A stretch of DNA of 64,000 nucleotides from UBA1422 sp963676385 (GTDB taxonomy: Bacteria; Bacillota; Clostridia; Peptostreptococcales; Anaerovoracaceae): positions 124,001 to 188,000 of the forward strand of contig CAXXMM010000006.1 in assembly GCA_963676385.2 (NCBI GenBank), read 5' to 3'. Positions 17,638 to 26,799 of this stretch are shown in pieces; the stretch's first letter is position 1; the number at the start of each line of letters is the position of its first letter. The notes below the pieces were generated by a model. It saw only the letters and a list, made by a program, of their open reading frames with translations. It was not told where the DNA came from and made no database searches. The translations under genes and the position numbers were made by a program.

Positions 17638-19335
17638 TTATTCTTTAGGCGGGAATTTGTCATCTAATTCAACTTCTTTTTTGTCTTCTTCTGTGGTACA
17701 GAACAAACATGCTTTCGGATATTTTTCGTCAAAGAGTACTTCGTCGTTACCAATCACAACTGTCGTTCTCACTTTGCCCATGCTCTGCGCGATTTTGTAC
17801 CCAATCATTGGGACAAAGGTGCACAATACACCGACGAGGAATACCAGCCAATCTTCAACACACATTGCAACCAAAGCGACAATCATAACTACATTGGCAA
17901 AGTATGCCAGCCCCGGATACCATCTGGCTTTTACAGTCAGTGCTTCTTCAATTTTGTAACCTCTCTCTTTTAGTCTCTTTCTAAATACAATCTGAGACCA
18001 ACAAATGGCTACCCAACAGATGGTGCCGGTAAATCCGGACAATCCCAACAACCGGAGATAGAAGTTTAATCCACTTTCACCCATTAGGTTAAGGGTATCC
18101 AATGAATAACCAATGACGAATACAACCCAAATTGGAACAATGGTAAAGATGGTTGCATTCTGCGGTACATGGAATCTGTTCAGCTTAGATAGGAACTTCG
18201 GTGCCAGTCCTTCAACGGAAAGTCCATATACGGTACGGACGGTACCATAAAATCCGGAATTGGCACAACTGAAAGCTGCAATCAAGGTAACCAAGGTAAA
18301 GATACCGGCTGCCCATCCTAATCCATATTGTTGCATAACAACCGCAAAGATGGAATACTCTGAAGCTGATGCAGCAACATCTTCTAACCCCATTTGTGCA
18401 TAAGGCATAATGATGGTCAGTAGGAATACAGGGATGATGTAAATCAGAATAATTCGGAATGCAACTTTTTTGCAGGCTGCCGGAATATTCTTTTCCGGGT
18501 CCTGAGTTTCTGAAGCTGACAATCCAACAATTTCAGAACCTTGGAAATTAACCAATGTCCAAATCATCATCGTGATGATAATAAGAAGCCCCGAATCTGC
18601 CGGGAACAGTTGATGGAAAATCGAACCTTCCCCAGAGAACAAGATTTGCGTCCCGATGATACCGGAAACACCCTCATATCCCGGGCCGTCAGGCATATTC
18701 CCAACAATCCCGAAGAAAATACCAATGGCACAGATAACGAACATGGCAACCGCCAAAATCTTCGCAATGGCCATGACGGATTCGATGTGTCCGAACCATT
18801 TTACTTGGTATACGTTGATTAATGTCAGCAACAGTAGGACAACAATGCCCCAAACAAATGTGGAGAATCCCCAATGAGCATCTTCATAGGACAAGCCTGC
18901 AAAAGATCCCATCCAGTCGGCAACGCCTTGTGGTACGGGGAGTTTAATAAAGTAGTTCATGAAATATCCGGCTGCCAACGCTTCGGATGGGATGTAGAAG
19001 ATCCAGTTTGCCCAATAGGCCCAACCTACACCTGTCGCAATGGAAGGCCCCATAAACTCTTTGGCATAGGTTACGTATGAACCTCTTCTTGGAATGTTTA
19101 CCAGTAATTCAGCAAAAGACTGCATTACACCGTAAATCGTGATTCCTGCTAAAATATAAGCAATCATTACTGCGCCGGGACCCATGTCCGCATAGACTGA
19201 TCCCAGTCCTAGAAAGTAACATGACCCGATGATTCCGCCCAGTGCAATGAGCGAAACATGCCAAGGCTGTATGCCGCGATGGAGTTCTTCTCCTTCAGCC
19301 ATACGCTCAGCTTTTCTCATTTCCTTTTCTGCCAT
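17638..19335 (-). CDS. APC-superfamily amino-acid permease
   Basis: The 565-residue membrane transporter belongs to the amino-acid transporter (AAT)/GABA-permease-like branch. It has the signature LHRGIQPWHVSLIALGGIIGSCYFLGLG with the GGIIG turn, about 12 helices, and a C-terminal soluble tail (EEDKKEVELDDKFPPKE). Start at 19335 follows TAAGGAGGAAGAA; the frame to 19377 runs through that ribosome site. The substrate cannot be read from the sequence. A hairpin lies in the expected leader, see 19363-19399. Confidence 0.88.
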   Translation of the reverse strand: MAEKEMRKAERMAEGEELHRGIQPWHVSLIALGGIIGSCYFLGLGSVYADMGPGAVMIAYILAGITIYGVMQSFAELLVNIPRRGSYVTYAKEFMGPSIATGVGWAYWANWIFYIPSEALAAGYFMNYFIKLPVPQGVADWMGSFAGLSYEDAHWGFSTFVWGIVVLLLLTLINVYQVKWFGHIESVMAIAKILAVAMFVICAIGIFFGIVGNMPDGPGYEGVSGIIGTQILFSGEGSIFHQLFPADSGLLIIITMMIWTLVNFQGSEIVGLSASETQDPEKNIPAACKKVAFRIILIYIIPVFLLTIIMPYAQMGLEDVAASASEYSIFAVVMQQYGLGWAAGIFTLVTLIAAFSCANSGFYGTVRTVYGLSVEGLAPKFLSKLNRFHVPQNATIFTIVPIWVVFVIGYSLDTLNLMGESGLNFYLRLLGLSGFTGTICWVAICWSQIVFRKRLKERGYKIEEALTVKARWYPGLAYFANVVMIVALVAMCVEDWLVFLVGVLCTFVPMIGYKIAQSMGKVRTTVVIGNDEVLFDEKYPKACLFCTTEEDKKEVELDDKFPPKE

Positions 19336-19362
19336 TTCTTCCTCCTTATAAATATATCTTCT

Positions 19363-19399
19363 AAAAAAAATAACCACAAAAAACCCAAAGGTTTTGTGG
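19363..19399 (-). terminator. Terminator hairpin downstream of recR, also in the permease leader
   Basis: On the minus strand a stem CCACAAAACC / GGTTTTTTGTGG (19374-19399, two-base bulge, short loop) is followed by a run of eight T (19363-19370). It would end the recR operon. A candidate permease promoter (TTGACA at 19437-19442, AATAAT at 19414-19419, 17-base spacer) lies upstream of it, so it could also attenuate permease transcription. Confidence 0.55.
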
Positions 19400-19413
19400 G
19401 AAGATGACGCCTT

Positions 19414-19442
19414 ATTATTTCATAGAATTATGTACCTGTCAA
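19414..19442 (-). promoter_or_regulatory. Candidate promoter of the permease at 17638
   Basis: A perfect TTGACA (19437-19442) and AATAAT (19414-19419) are separated by 17 bases on the minus strand. Transcription would start near 19407, before the hairpin at 19363-19399. Confidence 0.5.
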
Positions 19443-19507
19443 TAAACAATCTGTACATACCTCTCATTTTCCATATTTCGGTAAGGCACAAAAGCAAATT
19501 CAATGTG

Positions 19508-20107
19508 CTATAGTTGTCTGCGACCTTCCATGGCCTTCAACAAAGTAACCTCATCCGCATATTCCAAATCGCCGCCAACTGGAATGCCATGGGCAATTCT
19601 GGAGACCTTGATGCCTGAAGGTTTAATCAACCTGGCAATATACATTGCAGTTGCTTCTCCCTCAATATTAGGATTGGTGGCTAAGATCAATTCCTCCACC
19701 TCCCCCTCCTGTAAACGAATCACCAGTTGCCTTAGGTTGATGTCATCCGGCCCAATACCTTCCATGGGAGAAATCGCACCGTGTAGCACATGATACTGTC
19801 CGGTATATTCCTTGATTCGTTCCATGGCAACCACATCTTTGGGATGTTCCACAACACAAATGGTTTTTCTGCTGCGAGCAGAATCCAAGCATAGTTCACA
19901 AGGGTCTTTGTCTGTTAGGTTGCCACAGACAGAGCAATACATCATACTTTTTTTTGCAATCAAAATAGATGACGCCAAAGCCTCTGCCTCTGCATCTTCC
20001 AAAGAAAGAATATGAAAAGCAAGCCGCTGGGCAGTCTTGCCGCCGATTCCCGGCAATTTTGACAATTCTCCAATCAACGTTGTGAGTGGTTTTGCATAGT
20101 ATTTCAT
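19508..20107 (-). CDS. recR: Recombination mediator RecR
   Basis: The 199-residue RecR acts with RecF/RecO to load RecA on gapped DNA. It has a helix-hairpin-helix (SKLPGIGGKTAQRLAFH), a four-cysteine zinc finger (Cys58, 61, 70, 73), and a Toprim domain (ICVVEHPKDVVAMERI, then LATNPNIEGEATAMYIAR). Length is exactly normal. Its start overlaps the ybaB stop by one base (TAATG), and the order dnaX-ybaB-recR is the common bacterial one. Confidence 0.97.
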   Translation of the reverse strand: MKYYAKPLTTLIGELSKLPGIGGKTAQRLAFHILSLEDAEAEALASSILIAKKSMMYCSVCGNLTDKDPCELCLDSARSRKTICVVEHPKDVVAMERIKEYTGQYHVLHGAISPMEGIGPDDINLRQLVIRLQEGEVEELILATNPNIEGEATAMYIARLIKPSGIKVSRIAHGIPVGGDLEYADEVTLLKAMEGRRQL

Positions 20108-20475
20108 TACATAATGCCCGGAGGCAATCCCAGGCTGCCTGATAATTTGGCCATTTCGTTTTGAGAAATTTCATCCATCTGTCGAATTGCTTCGTTGGCA
20201 GCGGTTAAAATCAAATCTTGGAGCATCTCAATATCTTCCGGATCAACGACTTCAGGTTTGATTTGAATATTGATAATCTCCTTTTTGCCGTTGGCCGTTA
20301 TAGTTACTGCACCACCACCAGAGGTTGCAGTGGCCTCCATTTTGTCAATTTCACCCTGCAGCTCATCCATTTTTCTTTGCATGGCTTGCACCTGCTGCAT
20401 TTGTTTTTGCATGTCTTTGCCGCCACCTGCGCTCGGTGCTTTTGGCCGCTTCCCGGCCTTCATTCCTTTTCCCAT
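20107..20475 (-). CDS. ybaB: YbaB/EbfC-family nucleoid-associated protein
   Basis: The 122-residue small DNA-binding protein has an N-terminal helix rich in Gln and Met (KDMQKQMQQVQAMQRKMDELQ) and the family core VTITANGKKEIINIQIKPEVVDPEDIEMLQDLILTA. The N-terminus has a basic, glycine-rich stretch (GKGMKAGKRPKAPSAGGGK) before the family fold starts. It sits 5 bases after dnaX and overlaps recR by one base. Confidence 0.93.
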   Translation of the reverse strand: MGKGMKAGKRPKAPSAGGGKDMQKQMQQVQAMQRKMDELQGEIDKMEATATSGGGAVTITANGKKEIINIQIKPEVVDPEDIEMLQDLILTAANEAIRQMDEISQNEMAKLSGSLGLPPGIM

Positions 20476-20480
20476 TTCTT

Positions 20481-22082
20481 TTACCTTTCTTTATTCCACA
20501 TCCACCGGAAGTCCCAGCATGCTTTCAAGTTTGCTGGCCATATTTTGAGGGCTGTCTCCTTGTTTCGCCGAAGGTTCATTCTCCCGTGAAACACAGCACA
20601 TTTACGCCGTTTACCGGTATGCTTTTCCATTAAATCTTCCAATAACTTGACATTGCTTTCCAGGTATGACTTCACTGTGCCCCCGGAAGACACGACAAAC
20701 TCCGTATCAGTGATTTTTTCCAACGCCGCACCTTTGCGGATAATATTAAAGCTGCCTTTTTGTGCTTCGCCGTCCTCAAAGATTTTAATCCAAATTTCCT
20801 CCAAGTCCAAAGACAAGGCCGCACCTTTTGCATCCTCCGGAACATTCAAATCCAGCGGGTCTGATTCTGGCAAGATTTGGTTCCCCTGGTCCAAGGTTAC
20901 TGCAATCTCCTGAGCAGTCGTCTGGGCTTTCGGAATGGATTTTGCTTCTGCCTTCACTGCTTTCACTGCTGGTTTCATGTGTTGGATTGTCTGAGTTTCC
21001 CTCCCATGGGTGGCAAGTTTGATTAACGCCATTTCCAGCAAAATTCTGGGCTGCCCGGACCATCTGCTTTCGGCAATAATATTAGAAAGTTCCAGTATGG
21101 CAAAATTAATTTCAGGTAAGTCCAAACGGTTGCTTTGTTCTCGTATCCGTTCTATGTTTTCGGTTGACATGTTCAATAAATCTTCAGGGTTCTTAATGAA
21201 TTTTGTCATCATTAGATTCCTGTAATGAGCCATCCAACCTTTTAGCACTTCTCTGGCATCCTTTCCGCCGGAAAGAATTTGATCCACCAACAGCAGACCT
21301 TGGGCAGGGTTATGGGTTGCCACCGTTTCTGTCAATTGAATATAGGTGTCCTCTCCTACGGCTCCCAAGGATTCCAACACATCCTCTCTGGTCACCAAGG
21401 TGTCCCTTCCTGAGATACATTGATCCAAAAGTGTCAAACCATCTCTGACAGACCCATCTGCATGGATGGCAATCAACCGCAGGGCATCGGGAGAAATAGA
21501 TGCCTGCTGTTTCCTGCAGATTTCCTCCATCCCGCCAAAAATTTTGTCCTCGCCGACTCGTCTGAAATCCATTCGCATGCAACGGGATAAAATGGTAGCC
21601 GGAAGTTTTTGCGGCTCCGTTGTGGCTAGAATAAACATTACATGGGCAGGAGGTTCTTCTAAGGTTTTTAGTAAGGCGTTAAATGCCCCCGTGGAAAGCA
21701 TATGCACCTCATCAATAATGAATACTCTTCTCTTTCCAACGGCAGGAGGATATTTGACACTATCCCTCAGTTCCCTGATATTATCCACCCCATTGTTAGA
21801 AGCCGCGTCAATCTCAACGATATCCATAAAACTTCCTTCCTGAATAGAAAGGCAGTTGGCGCAACGTCCACAGGGACGATGATCTGATGCCAGACAATTG
21901 ACCCCTTTGGCCAACAATCGGGCCACCGTGGTTTTCCCGGTACCTCTGGTCCCACAGAAAAGATAGGCGTGGTTCACCGTGCCCATCTTAATTTGATTTT
22001 GCAAAATTTTCACAATGTGTTCCTGCCCAAGAACCTCTTCAAAGATTTCCGGTCTATAGGCTCGATATAACACTTTATACAT
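20481..22082 (-). CDS. dnaX: DNA polymerase III subunit gamma/tau
   Basis: The 533-residue clamp-loader ATPase starts MYKVLYRAYRPEIFEEVLGQEHIV. It has the P-loop GTRGTGKTT, the zinc-binding Cys cluster CLASDHRPCGRCANC, Walker B FIIDEVHMLS, and the sensor region ATTEPQKLPATILSRC. The C-terminal third is variable and Glu/Lys-rich, as in tau. I chose ATG at 22080-22082, with GGAGA just upstream; a second possible ATG at 22092-22094 adds four residues. Longer frames run into the SRP RNA gene and are not real. Confidence 0.95.
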   Translation of the reverse strand: MYKVLYRAYRPEIFEEVLGQEHIVKILQNQIKMGTVNHAYLFCGTRGTGKTTVARLLAKGVNCLASDHRPCGRCANCLSIQEGSFMDIVEIDAASNNGVDNIRELRDSVKYPPAVGKRRVFIIDEVHMLSTGAFNALLKTLEEPPAHVMFILATTEPQKLPATILSRCMRMDFRRVGEDKIFGGMEEICRKQQASISPDALRLIAIHADGSVRDGLTLLDQCISGRDTLVTREDVLESLGAVGEDTYIQLTETVATHNPAQGLLLVDQILSGGKDAREVLKGWMAHYRNLMMTKFIKNPEDLLNMSTENIERIREQSNRLDLPEINFAILELSNIIAESRWSGQPRILLEMALIKLATHGRETQTIQHMKPAVKAVKAEAKSIPKAQTTAQEIAVTLDQGNQILPESDPLDLNVPEDAKGAALSLDLEEIWIKIFEDGEAQKGSFNIIRKGAALEKITDTEFVVSSGGTVKSYLESNVKLLEDLMEKHTGKRRKCAVFHGRMNLRRNKETALKIWPANLKACWDFRWMWNKER

Positions 22083-22097
22083 AGATTTCTCCATCCA

Positions 22098-22248
22098 ATA
22101 AAAATTGCCTTTTGAAGGCTCCGCAGGCAGGAATAGGCTTGTCTGCGGCACATAAGAGCTTCCACTTATTGCTGCTTCCTTCCGGACCTGACAAGGTTCG
22201 CAGAGTCCTATTGCGCAGGACCCATACCACACCGGGCGGAGCCATCAA
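22098..22248 (-). ncRNA. ffs: Bacterial SRP RNA (small type) with terminator
   Basis: The minus strand carries the universal SRP RNA domain IV core GTCAGGTCCGGAAGGAAGC (within 22171-22192). The flanks pair: GGCTCC near 22238-22244 with GGAGCC near 22117-22122, closing a hairpin of roughly 130 nt. A small stem GCCTT/AGGC with a T-rich tail (22098-22115) follows as terminator, 16 bases before dnaX. It is the small form, without the Alu domain of Bacillus. The exact 5' and 3' ends are estimates. Confidence 0.93.
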
Positions 22249-22293
22249 AAGGCAATTGATGCTTGCTTATTATATGCTTTCCCTTGGGTTTCG

Positions 22294-23289
22294 TCAACCG
22301 ACGACTTTATAAAGTTCGTCCGCCGCCGGAGGTGCGATTTCTATGGCTTCGTCCCCAACAACCATTTTGATTCCATCGTTGGGGTTTTTAATTACACCGA
22401 TGCAAGTCGCTTGCACTCCGGCATCTTTTAGGGCGCAAAGCATGGCCTCTTTGTTATTAGGCCCTGTCATAATTACCATGGATCCGCTGGAAATCAAACG
22501 AAGGTAATCCACATCATACTGTTCACAAATTTTCCTGGTAACTTCCTCTACCGGAATTTGATCCACCCAGAGTTCCGCCCCAACATTGCCTCGTTTGCAC
22601 ATTTCCCAAACGGCACCTAATATGCCTCCCTCTGTAATGTCATGCATCCCGGAAGTTCCGATTTTTCCTGCAATAATCCCCTCTTTCACCACGCTGACCT
22701 TATCCATCAGGGATTTGGCAAAGGCCAGCTCTTCCCCTGTCAAAATTCCTTTTAGTTCCTCTTCAAAATCTCTGGCAATAATAGCGGTGCCTTCCAGCCC
22801 AGCCTCTTTAGTCAACAAAATATAATCTCCGGGTTTCATGGCTTCCCGTTGTTTGGACGCCCATTTTTCGCTTCGTCCAATGGCAGTGGATACAATGATA
22901 GGTTTCACTACCGCCGAGGTAATTTCTGTATGGCCTCCAATAATCTCGACTCCCAGTTCTTCCGAAGTGTTGGCAGCCTGTGTCATAATTTCTTCAATAT
23001 CTTCTGTAGTGGTGCCTTCCGGCATCATCACAGTTAGCATAATCCCCAAGGGCTCCACCCCATTGGATGCAATATCATTACAGGATATATGCACAGCCAA
23101 CCTTCCAATATCCCCAACCGCTGCAGTAATTGGATCGGTGGACATAACACATTCATATGTGCCAAAATCCACAACGGCACAATCCTCTCCAATACCGGGT
23201 CGGGTAAGGACTTCCGGTCTTTTAAAGGTTATTTTTTTGAATACAATTTGTTCCAGCAAATCACTGTCTAGTTTTCCTACTTTTAGCAT
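22294..23289 (-). CDS. AIR synthase-related protein (PurM/HypE-like fold)
   Basis: The 331-residue protein belongs to the PurM-like ATP-binding superfamily: N-terminal GIGEDCAVVDFG and STDPITAAVGDIGRLAVHISCNDIASNGVEPLG, then EIIGGHTEIT and a C-terminal domain with GTSGMHDITEGGILGAVWEM. It is closest in pattern to HypE (carbamoyl dehydratase of NiFe hydrogenase maturation) but lacks the C-terminal Cys of HypE (ending ADELYKVVG), so HypE function is unlikely. Members of this group occur widely in Clostridia without a known reaction. The start lies 2 bases after the ligA stop, after an AGGAGAATAG site. Confidence 0.75.
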   Translation of the reverse strand: MLKVGKLDSDLLEQIVFKKITFKRPEVLTRPGIGEDCAVVDFGTYECVMSTDPITAAVGDIGRLAVHISCNDIASNGVEPLGIMLTVMMPEGTTTEDIEEIMTQAANTSEELGVEIIGGHTEITSAVVKPIIVSTAIGRSEKWASKQREAMKPGDYILLTKEAGLEGTAIIARDFEEELKGILTGEELAFAKSLMDKVSVVKEGIIAGKIGTSGMHDITEGGILGAVWEMCKRGNVGAELWVDQIPVEEVTRKICEQYDVDYLRLISSGSMVIMTGPNNKEAMLCALKDAGVQATCIGVIKNPNDGIKMVVGDEAIEIAPPAADELYKVVG

Positions 23290-23291
23290 GT

Positions 23292-25259
23292 CTATTCTCC
23301 TGTCATAAATCTATTGATGAAATCCCGTTCCGAAAGAATCGGAACTCCCAGTTCTTTGGCCGTTTTGTTTTTGGAAGAACCGGACAGGGTATCATTATTG
23401 ATTAAGTAATTGGTTTTTGCGCTGACCGAGCCGGACACTTTGCCGCCTTTGGCCTCAATTTGTTCTTTGAGTGCCTCTCTATTTTCGTAATGATTCAAGC
23501 TGCCGGTAATCACAAAGGTGATATTGGCCAGAGTTTGAGGTTCCATGGCTGTTGGCCGTATAAGTCGAACCTCCTTTTGGAGTTCTTCTATCATCCGCCT
23601 ATTTTCTGAGTCAGCAAAATATGCAGTGAAGGATGCCGCCATAATGGGACCAATCCCTTCAATTTCCTGTAGCTCTTCTTGGGAAAGATTCTCCATTCTC
23701 TGCCAGTCTCCATTACAATGTTTGGCGATGAGTTTGGCATTGGCCAGCCCCACTCCGCTAATGCCCAACCCATATAGAAGTTTTGCCGGAGAGGTGGTTC
23801 GCGCCCGATCAATGGCAAACATAAGGTTGTCATAAGATTTCTGTCCAAATCCCTCCAAAGTGACAATTTGATTTTGGAAGTGGGAGAGTCGAAAAATATC
23901 CACATAAGTTTTTACAAATCCCCGTCCAACAAATTTTTCAATGGTAGCCTCAGATAATCCTTCAATGTTCATGGCATCTCTGGCCACAAAATGAGCAAAA
24001 GATTTAATCTGTTTGGCAGGGCAATCAGGGTTGGTGCAATACAATGTCATTACTTGATTTTCTGTGTTTATTCGAGTCGGTCCCTCGCACACCGGGCAAG
24101 CCGTGGGAATTTCCAAATTGTTGCTTCCCGTCAAATTTTCCGCAATCTGCGGAATAATCATGTTGGCTTTGTATACCCGAATCTCGTCCCCCACCCCAAG
24201 CTTCAGTTCCTTCAGAATACTAATGTTATGAACACTGGCACGGGCAACAGTAGTTCCTTCCAGTTCAACCGGATCAAAAACCGCTATGGGATTAATCAAC
24301 CCGGTTCGGGAGGCACTCCACTCTACCATCCGTAACGTGGTATTTTTTATTTCATCCCGCCATTTAAACGCAATGGCGTCCTTTGGGAATTTTGATGTCT
24401 GGCCCAAGGATGCCCCATACTTTATATCGTCGTAGGTAAGAACCAAACCGTCGGAAGGCATATCATTTTCACCTACTGTTTTTTCAAAGGTCCTCACGGT
24501 TTCCTCTAGGTTTTCTGATGATACCAACCAAGACTCTACCACATCAAAGCCCTGGTCTTTCAGCCAGTCCAACTGATTATGGCGATAGTCAAATTCCAGA
24601 CCTTCCGCATCAACCAATGCAAAGGCAATGAAATGCACCCCCCGTTCCGCAGTAATTCGGTTGTTCAGCTGTCGCACCGTACCACTGGAAAGGTTTCTTG
24701 GATTTTTGTATTTCGCCTCCAGTTCAGGAAGTTCTTCGTTTATTTTTTCAAACGTGGAATATGTAATAATGGCTTCCCCTCGAAGAACCAGTTCTCCCTT
24801 AAATGGGATTCGCACCGGCAGATTGGCAAACACCCGGGCATTCGGCGTAATCACTTCCCCAATTTCTCCGTTTCCACGGGTAACTCCTTTGAATAAGGAT
24901 CCCCCACGGTACGTCAGGACAATGGTAAGACCATCCAATTTCCAAGAAAGTAATCCGGTTTTATCTCCCAGCCAAGTTTTAAGGTCATCTAAACTTTTTG
25001 TTTTATCCAAGGAAAGCATTTTGGTGCTATGTGGCTCCTTTGGCAAGTTGTCCAAGGTTTCATAACCAACTTTTTGGGTTGGGCTATTGGCTAAAATAAT
25101 GCCGCTTTCCTTTTCTAGGGTGACCAACTCATCATAAAGTTGATCATAGGTCAAATTAGGGACCACCTCTTCGTTGTCCCTATAGTATGCCTTGGCGGCT
25201 TGATTGAGAAAAGCCACTCGCTCTTTGATTTCTTCTTGGATTGTTAGATTCTTATTCAT
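23292..25259 (-). CDS. ligA: NAD-dependent DNA ligase
   Basis: The 655-residue ligase seals nicks in DNA using NAD+. The adenylated lysine is Lys107 in SWKLDG; then come the OB fold, a four-cysteine zinc finger (CPVC...CTNPDCPAK, near 395-420), helix-hairpin-helix repeats (LYGLGISGVGLANAKLIA, ...EEIEGIGPIMAAS) and a C-terminal BRCT domain (TLANITFVITGSLNHYENREALK). Domain order and length are normal. The ATG at 25257-25259 has only a weak ribosome site. Confidence 0.96.
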   Translation of the reverse strand: MNKNLTIQEEIKERVAFLNQAAKAYYRDNEEVVPNLTYDQLYDELVTLEKESGIILANSPTQKVGYETLDNLPKEPHSTKMLSLDKTKSLDDLKTWLGDKTGLLSWKLDGLTIVLTYRGGSLFKGVTRGNGEIGEVITPNARVFANLPVRIPFKGELVLRGEAIITYSTFEKINEELPELEAKYKNPRNLSSGTVRQLNNRITAERGVHFIAFALVDAEGLEFDYRHNQLDWLKDQGFDVVESWLVSSENLEETVRTFEKTVGENDMPSDGLVLTYDDIKYGASLGQTSKFPKDAIAFKWRDEIKNTTLRMVEWSASRTGLINPIAVFDPVELEGTTVARASVHNISILKELKLGVGDEIRVYKANMIIPQIAENLTGSNNLEIPTACPVCEGPTRINTENQVMTLYCTNPDCPAKQIKSFAHFVARDAMNIEGLSEATIEKFVGRGFVKTYVDIFRLSHFQNQIVTLEGFGQKSYDNLMFAIDRARTTSPAKLLYGLGISGVGLANAKLIAKHCNGDWQRMENLSQEELQEIEGIGPIMAASFTAYFADSENRRMIEELQKEVRLIRPTAMEPQTLANITFVITGSLNHYENREALKEQIEAKGGKVSGSVSAKTNYLINNDTLSGSSKNKTAKELGVPILSERDFINRFMTGE

Positions 25260-25290
25260 ATGCTTATATTACCATAAATCTCAATACAGC

Positions 25291-25324
25291 AAAACCGCCT
25301 ACTGTCCATTAGGCGGTTTTTTTT
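25291..25324. terminator. Terminator between the saccharopine dehydrogenase-like gene and ligA
   Basis: An 11-bp perfect stem (AAAACCGCCTA, 25291-25301, with TAGGCGGTTTT, 25310-25320) has an 8-base loop. The plus strand continues with more T; the minus strand has only TTTT. It therefore separates the minus-strand dehydrogenase and ligA units only partly. Confidence 0.75.
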
Positions 25325-25349
25325 GGAGGGTTTGTTAAAGTCCTGTTTA

Positions 25350-26570
25350 TTACCTTCTGCATACCTTCGTTGACAGTGTAATGCCCAGCTCCTTTGCATA
25401 TTCAAAATAGGTATTGACTTGCTTCATAGACAGCATGTCCGATGAAATTAATCCGACTTGGCCGAATTGGTCATTGACAAACAACTTTGAGAATAAAAAT
25501 CCGCCTTGCCCGGTTAAGTACATCTCCGCAGTAATGCCTGCTCTTTCATAGGATTCTGCCAAACCCGGTGCCAATACATGGGTTTCAACTTTCACCGGAT
25601 TTCCGTCTTTTTCCCCATACGCTTCAATCACCATGCATCCAGCGTCGCTGACCAAACCTTCTTCAAGGATTTCGGCAATTTCTTCTTTGTATTTCGGTGC
25701 AGGAGGAATATGTTTCAACACCACATCAAAAGGTGCTATCTCCACTCCTTTTACGATTTCCTTTTGGTGGGATAGTAGACCTGCCCGATAAAGAGGTGCC
25801 GCAAAATCCATGCCTGGGCCGGCATATTTAAAGTAAGCGTTTTTCATCCCCTTAAAATGGGTTATTGCGTTGAAACTATAGTGTACCGGCTCATCGTGGC
25901 AATGTTCCCGGAACAGGATTTCATTTTCTGATTCCTCAAACTTTCGTTTCACCGGATTTCCAAATGCCGGAGTTCGAATAAGTTTTCCGTTTTCAAAGGC
26001 ATATGCTTTCTCTGACATGTCATGAAGGGCCGTCACCGGGGACCACCAAAATGGGAGAAAACGCTTTGCCTCCACCCCTTCCCATACAAAGTTGTAGATT
26101 GTATCACACGTATCCAAATAGGAAACCGCATCTCGGGTGGCAACACAAATCAGTCCCGGTGCAGAGCCGGTACCAACCAGTGCCAATTTTCCAATGGCTG
26201 CAAATTTTGGTCCATACACATCATACTGGATTCGAATGCTTTCCACCCAATCTTCATCCAGCGCTGTGGTGGCTGCATAATCCTGATAGTTGGCCCCGAC
26301 CTCCAAGGCTGCATCCAACACATTTTTTGTGCATTCCAAAGGCAATCCGTTCAGAATCAAATCCACACCTTTGGCCGCAGCTACAATACTGTCTTTATTA
26401 TGGGCATCCACAAGAGTGCCTCGCGCCTTAGCTAACGAAGAGACAATGGCATCCACCGCATGTTGATCCATATCCGCACAGATAATTTCCCCTACATTTG
26501 GCTCTTGATCCAATCTCTTTGCCGCAGCACTGCCTTGTGCCCCAACGCCCAATACAAGTATTTTTTTCAT
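25350..26570 (-). CDS. Saccharopine dehydrogenase family oxidoreductase
   Basis: The 406-residue enzyme has an N-terminal Rossmann fold (KKILVLGVGAQGSAAAKRL, VDLILNGLPLECTKNVLDAALEVGANYQDYA) and a saccharopine-dehydrogenase C-terminal domain. The product is probably an NAD(P)-linked imine-forming/reducing enzyme on an amino acid; the exact substrate is unknown. It is divergent from the AraC regulator at 26800 and could be its target, though nothing in the sequence proves that. The start ATG at 26568-26570 follows AGGTGAAATA. Confidence 0.8.
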   Translation of the reverse strand: MKKILVLGVGAQGSAAAKRLDQEPNVGEIICADMDQHAVDAIVSSLAKARGTLVDAHNKDSIVAAAKGVDLILNGLPLECTKNVLDAALEVGANYQDYAATTALDEDWVESIRIQYDVYGPKFAAIGKLALVGTGSAPGLICVATRDAVSYLDTCDTIYNFVWEGVEAKRFLPFWWSPVTALHDMSEKAYAFENGKLIRTPAFGNPVKRKFEESENEILFREHCHDEPVHYSFNAITHFKGMKNAYFKYAGPGMDFAAPLYRAGLLSHQKEIVKGVEIAPFDVVLKHIPPAPKYKEEIAEILEEGLVSDAGCMVIEAYGEKDGNPVKVETHVLAPGLAESYERAGITAEMYLTGQGGFLFSKLFVNDQFGQVGLISSDMLSMKQVNTYFEYAKELGITLSTKVCRR

Positions 26571-26712
26571 TATTTCACCTCAATCATTTTTGCAATTTCA
26601 TCCTGTTACGATTTCCTGCTTTTTTCTGTTCTGGTGTTAGTATATTCATTTTTTCCCGGTGCCGAAATACTTTTCTTGCCCCCTTCACCCACTTTCCATG
26701 CGAAGTTCCCTC

Positions 26713-26742
26713 TTGCCAAGGCACAAGGGAAGAGAATATAAT
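26713..26742 (+). promoter_or_regulatory. Candidate promoter of the AraC regulator
   Basis: TTGCCA (26713-26718) and TATAAT (26737-26742) are 18 bases apart on the plus strand, about 58 bases before the ATG at 26800. Confidence 0.45.
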
Positions 26743-26799
26743 AAATACGCGCAATATATACACTATAAAATGACAACATTTATAATTAAGGAGAAAATA

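Noticed and set aside
22083..22232. Upstream extension of the dnaX frame (50 extra residues)
   Set aside because: It runs through the SRP RNA gene; a good ribosome site sits before ATG 22082.
22294..23289. HypE call for the AIR-synthase-like protein
   Set aside because: It lacks the C-terminal cysteine of HypE, and there are no other hyp genes nearby.
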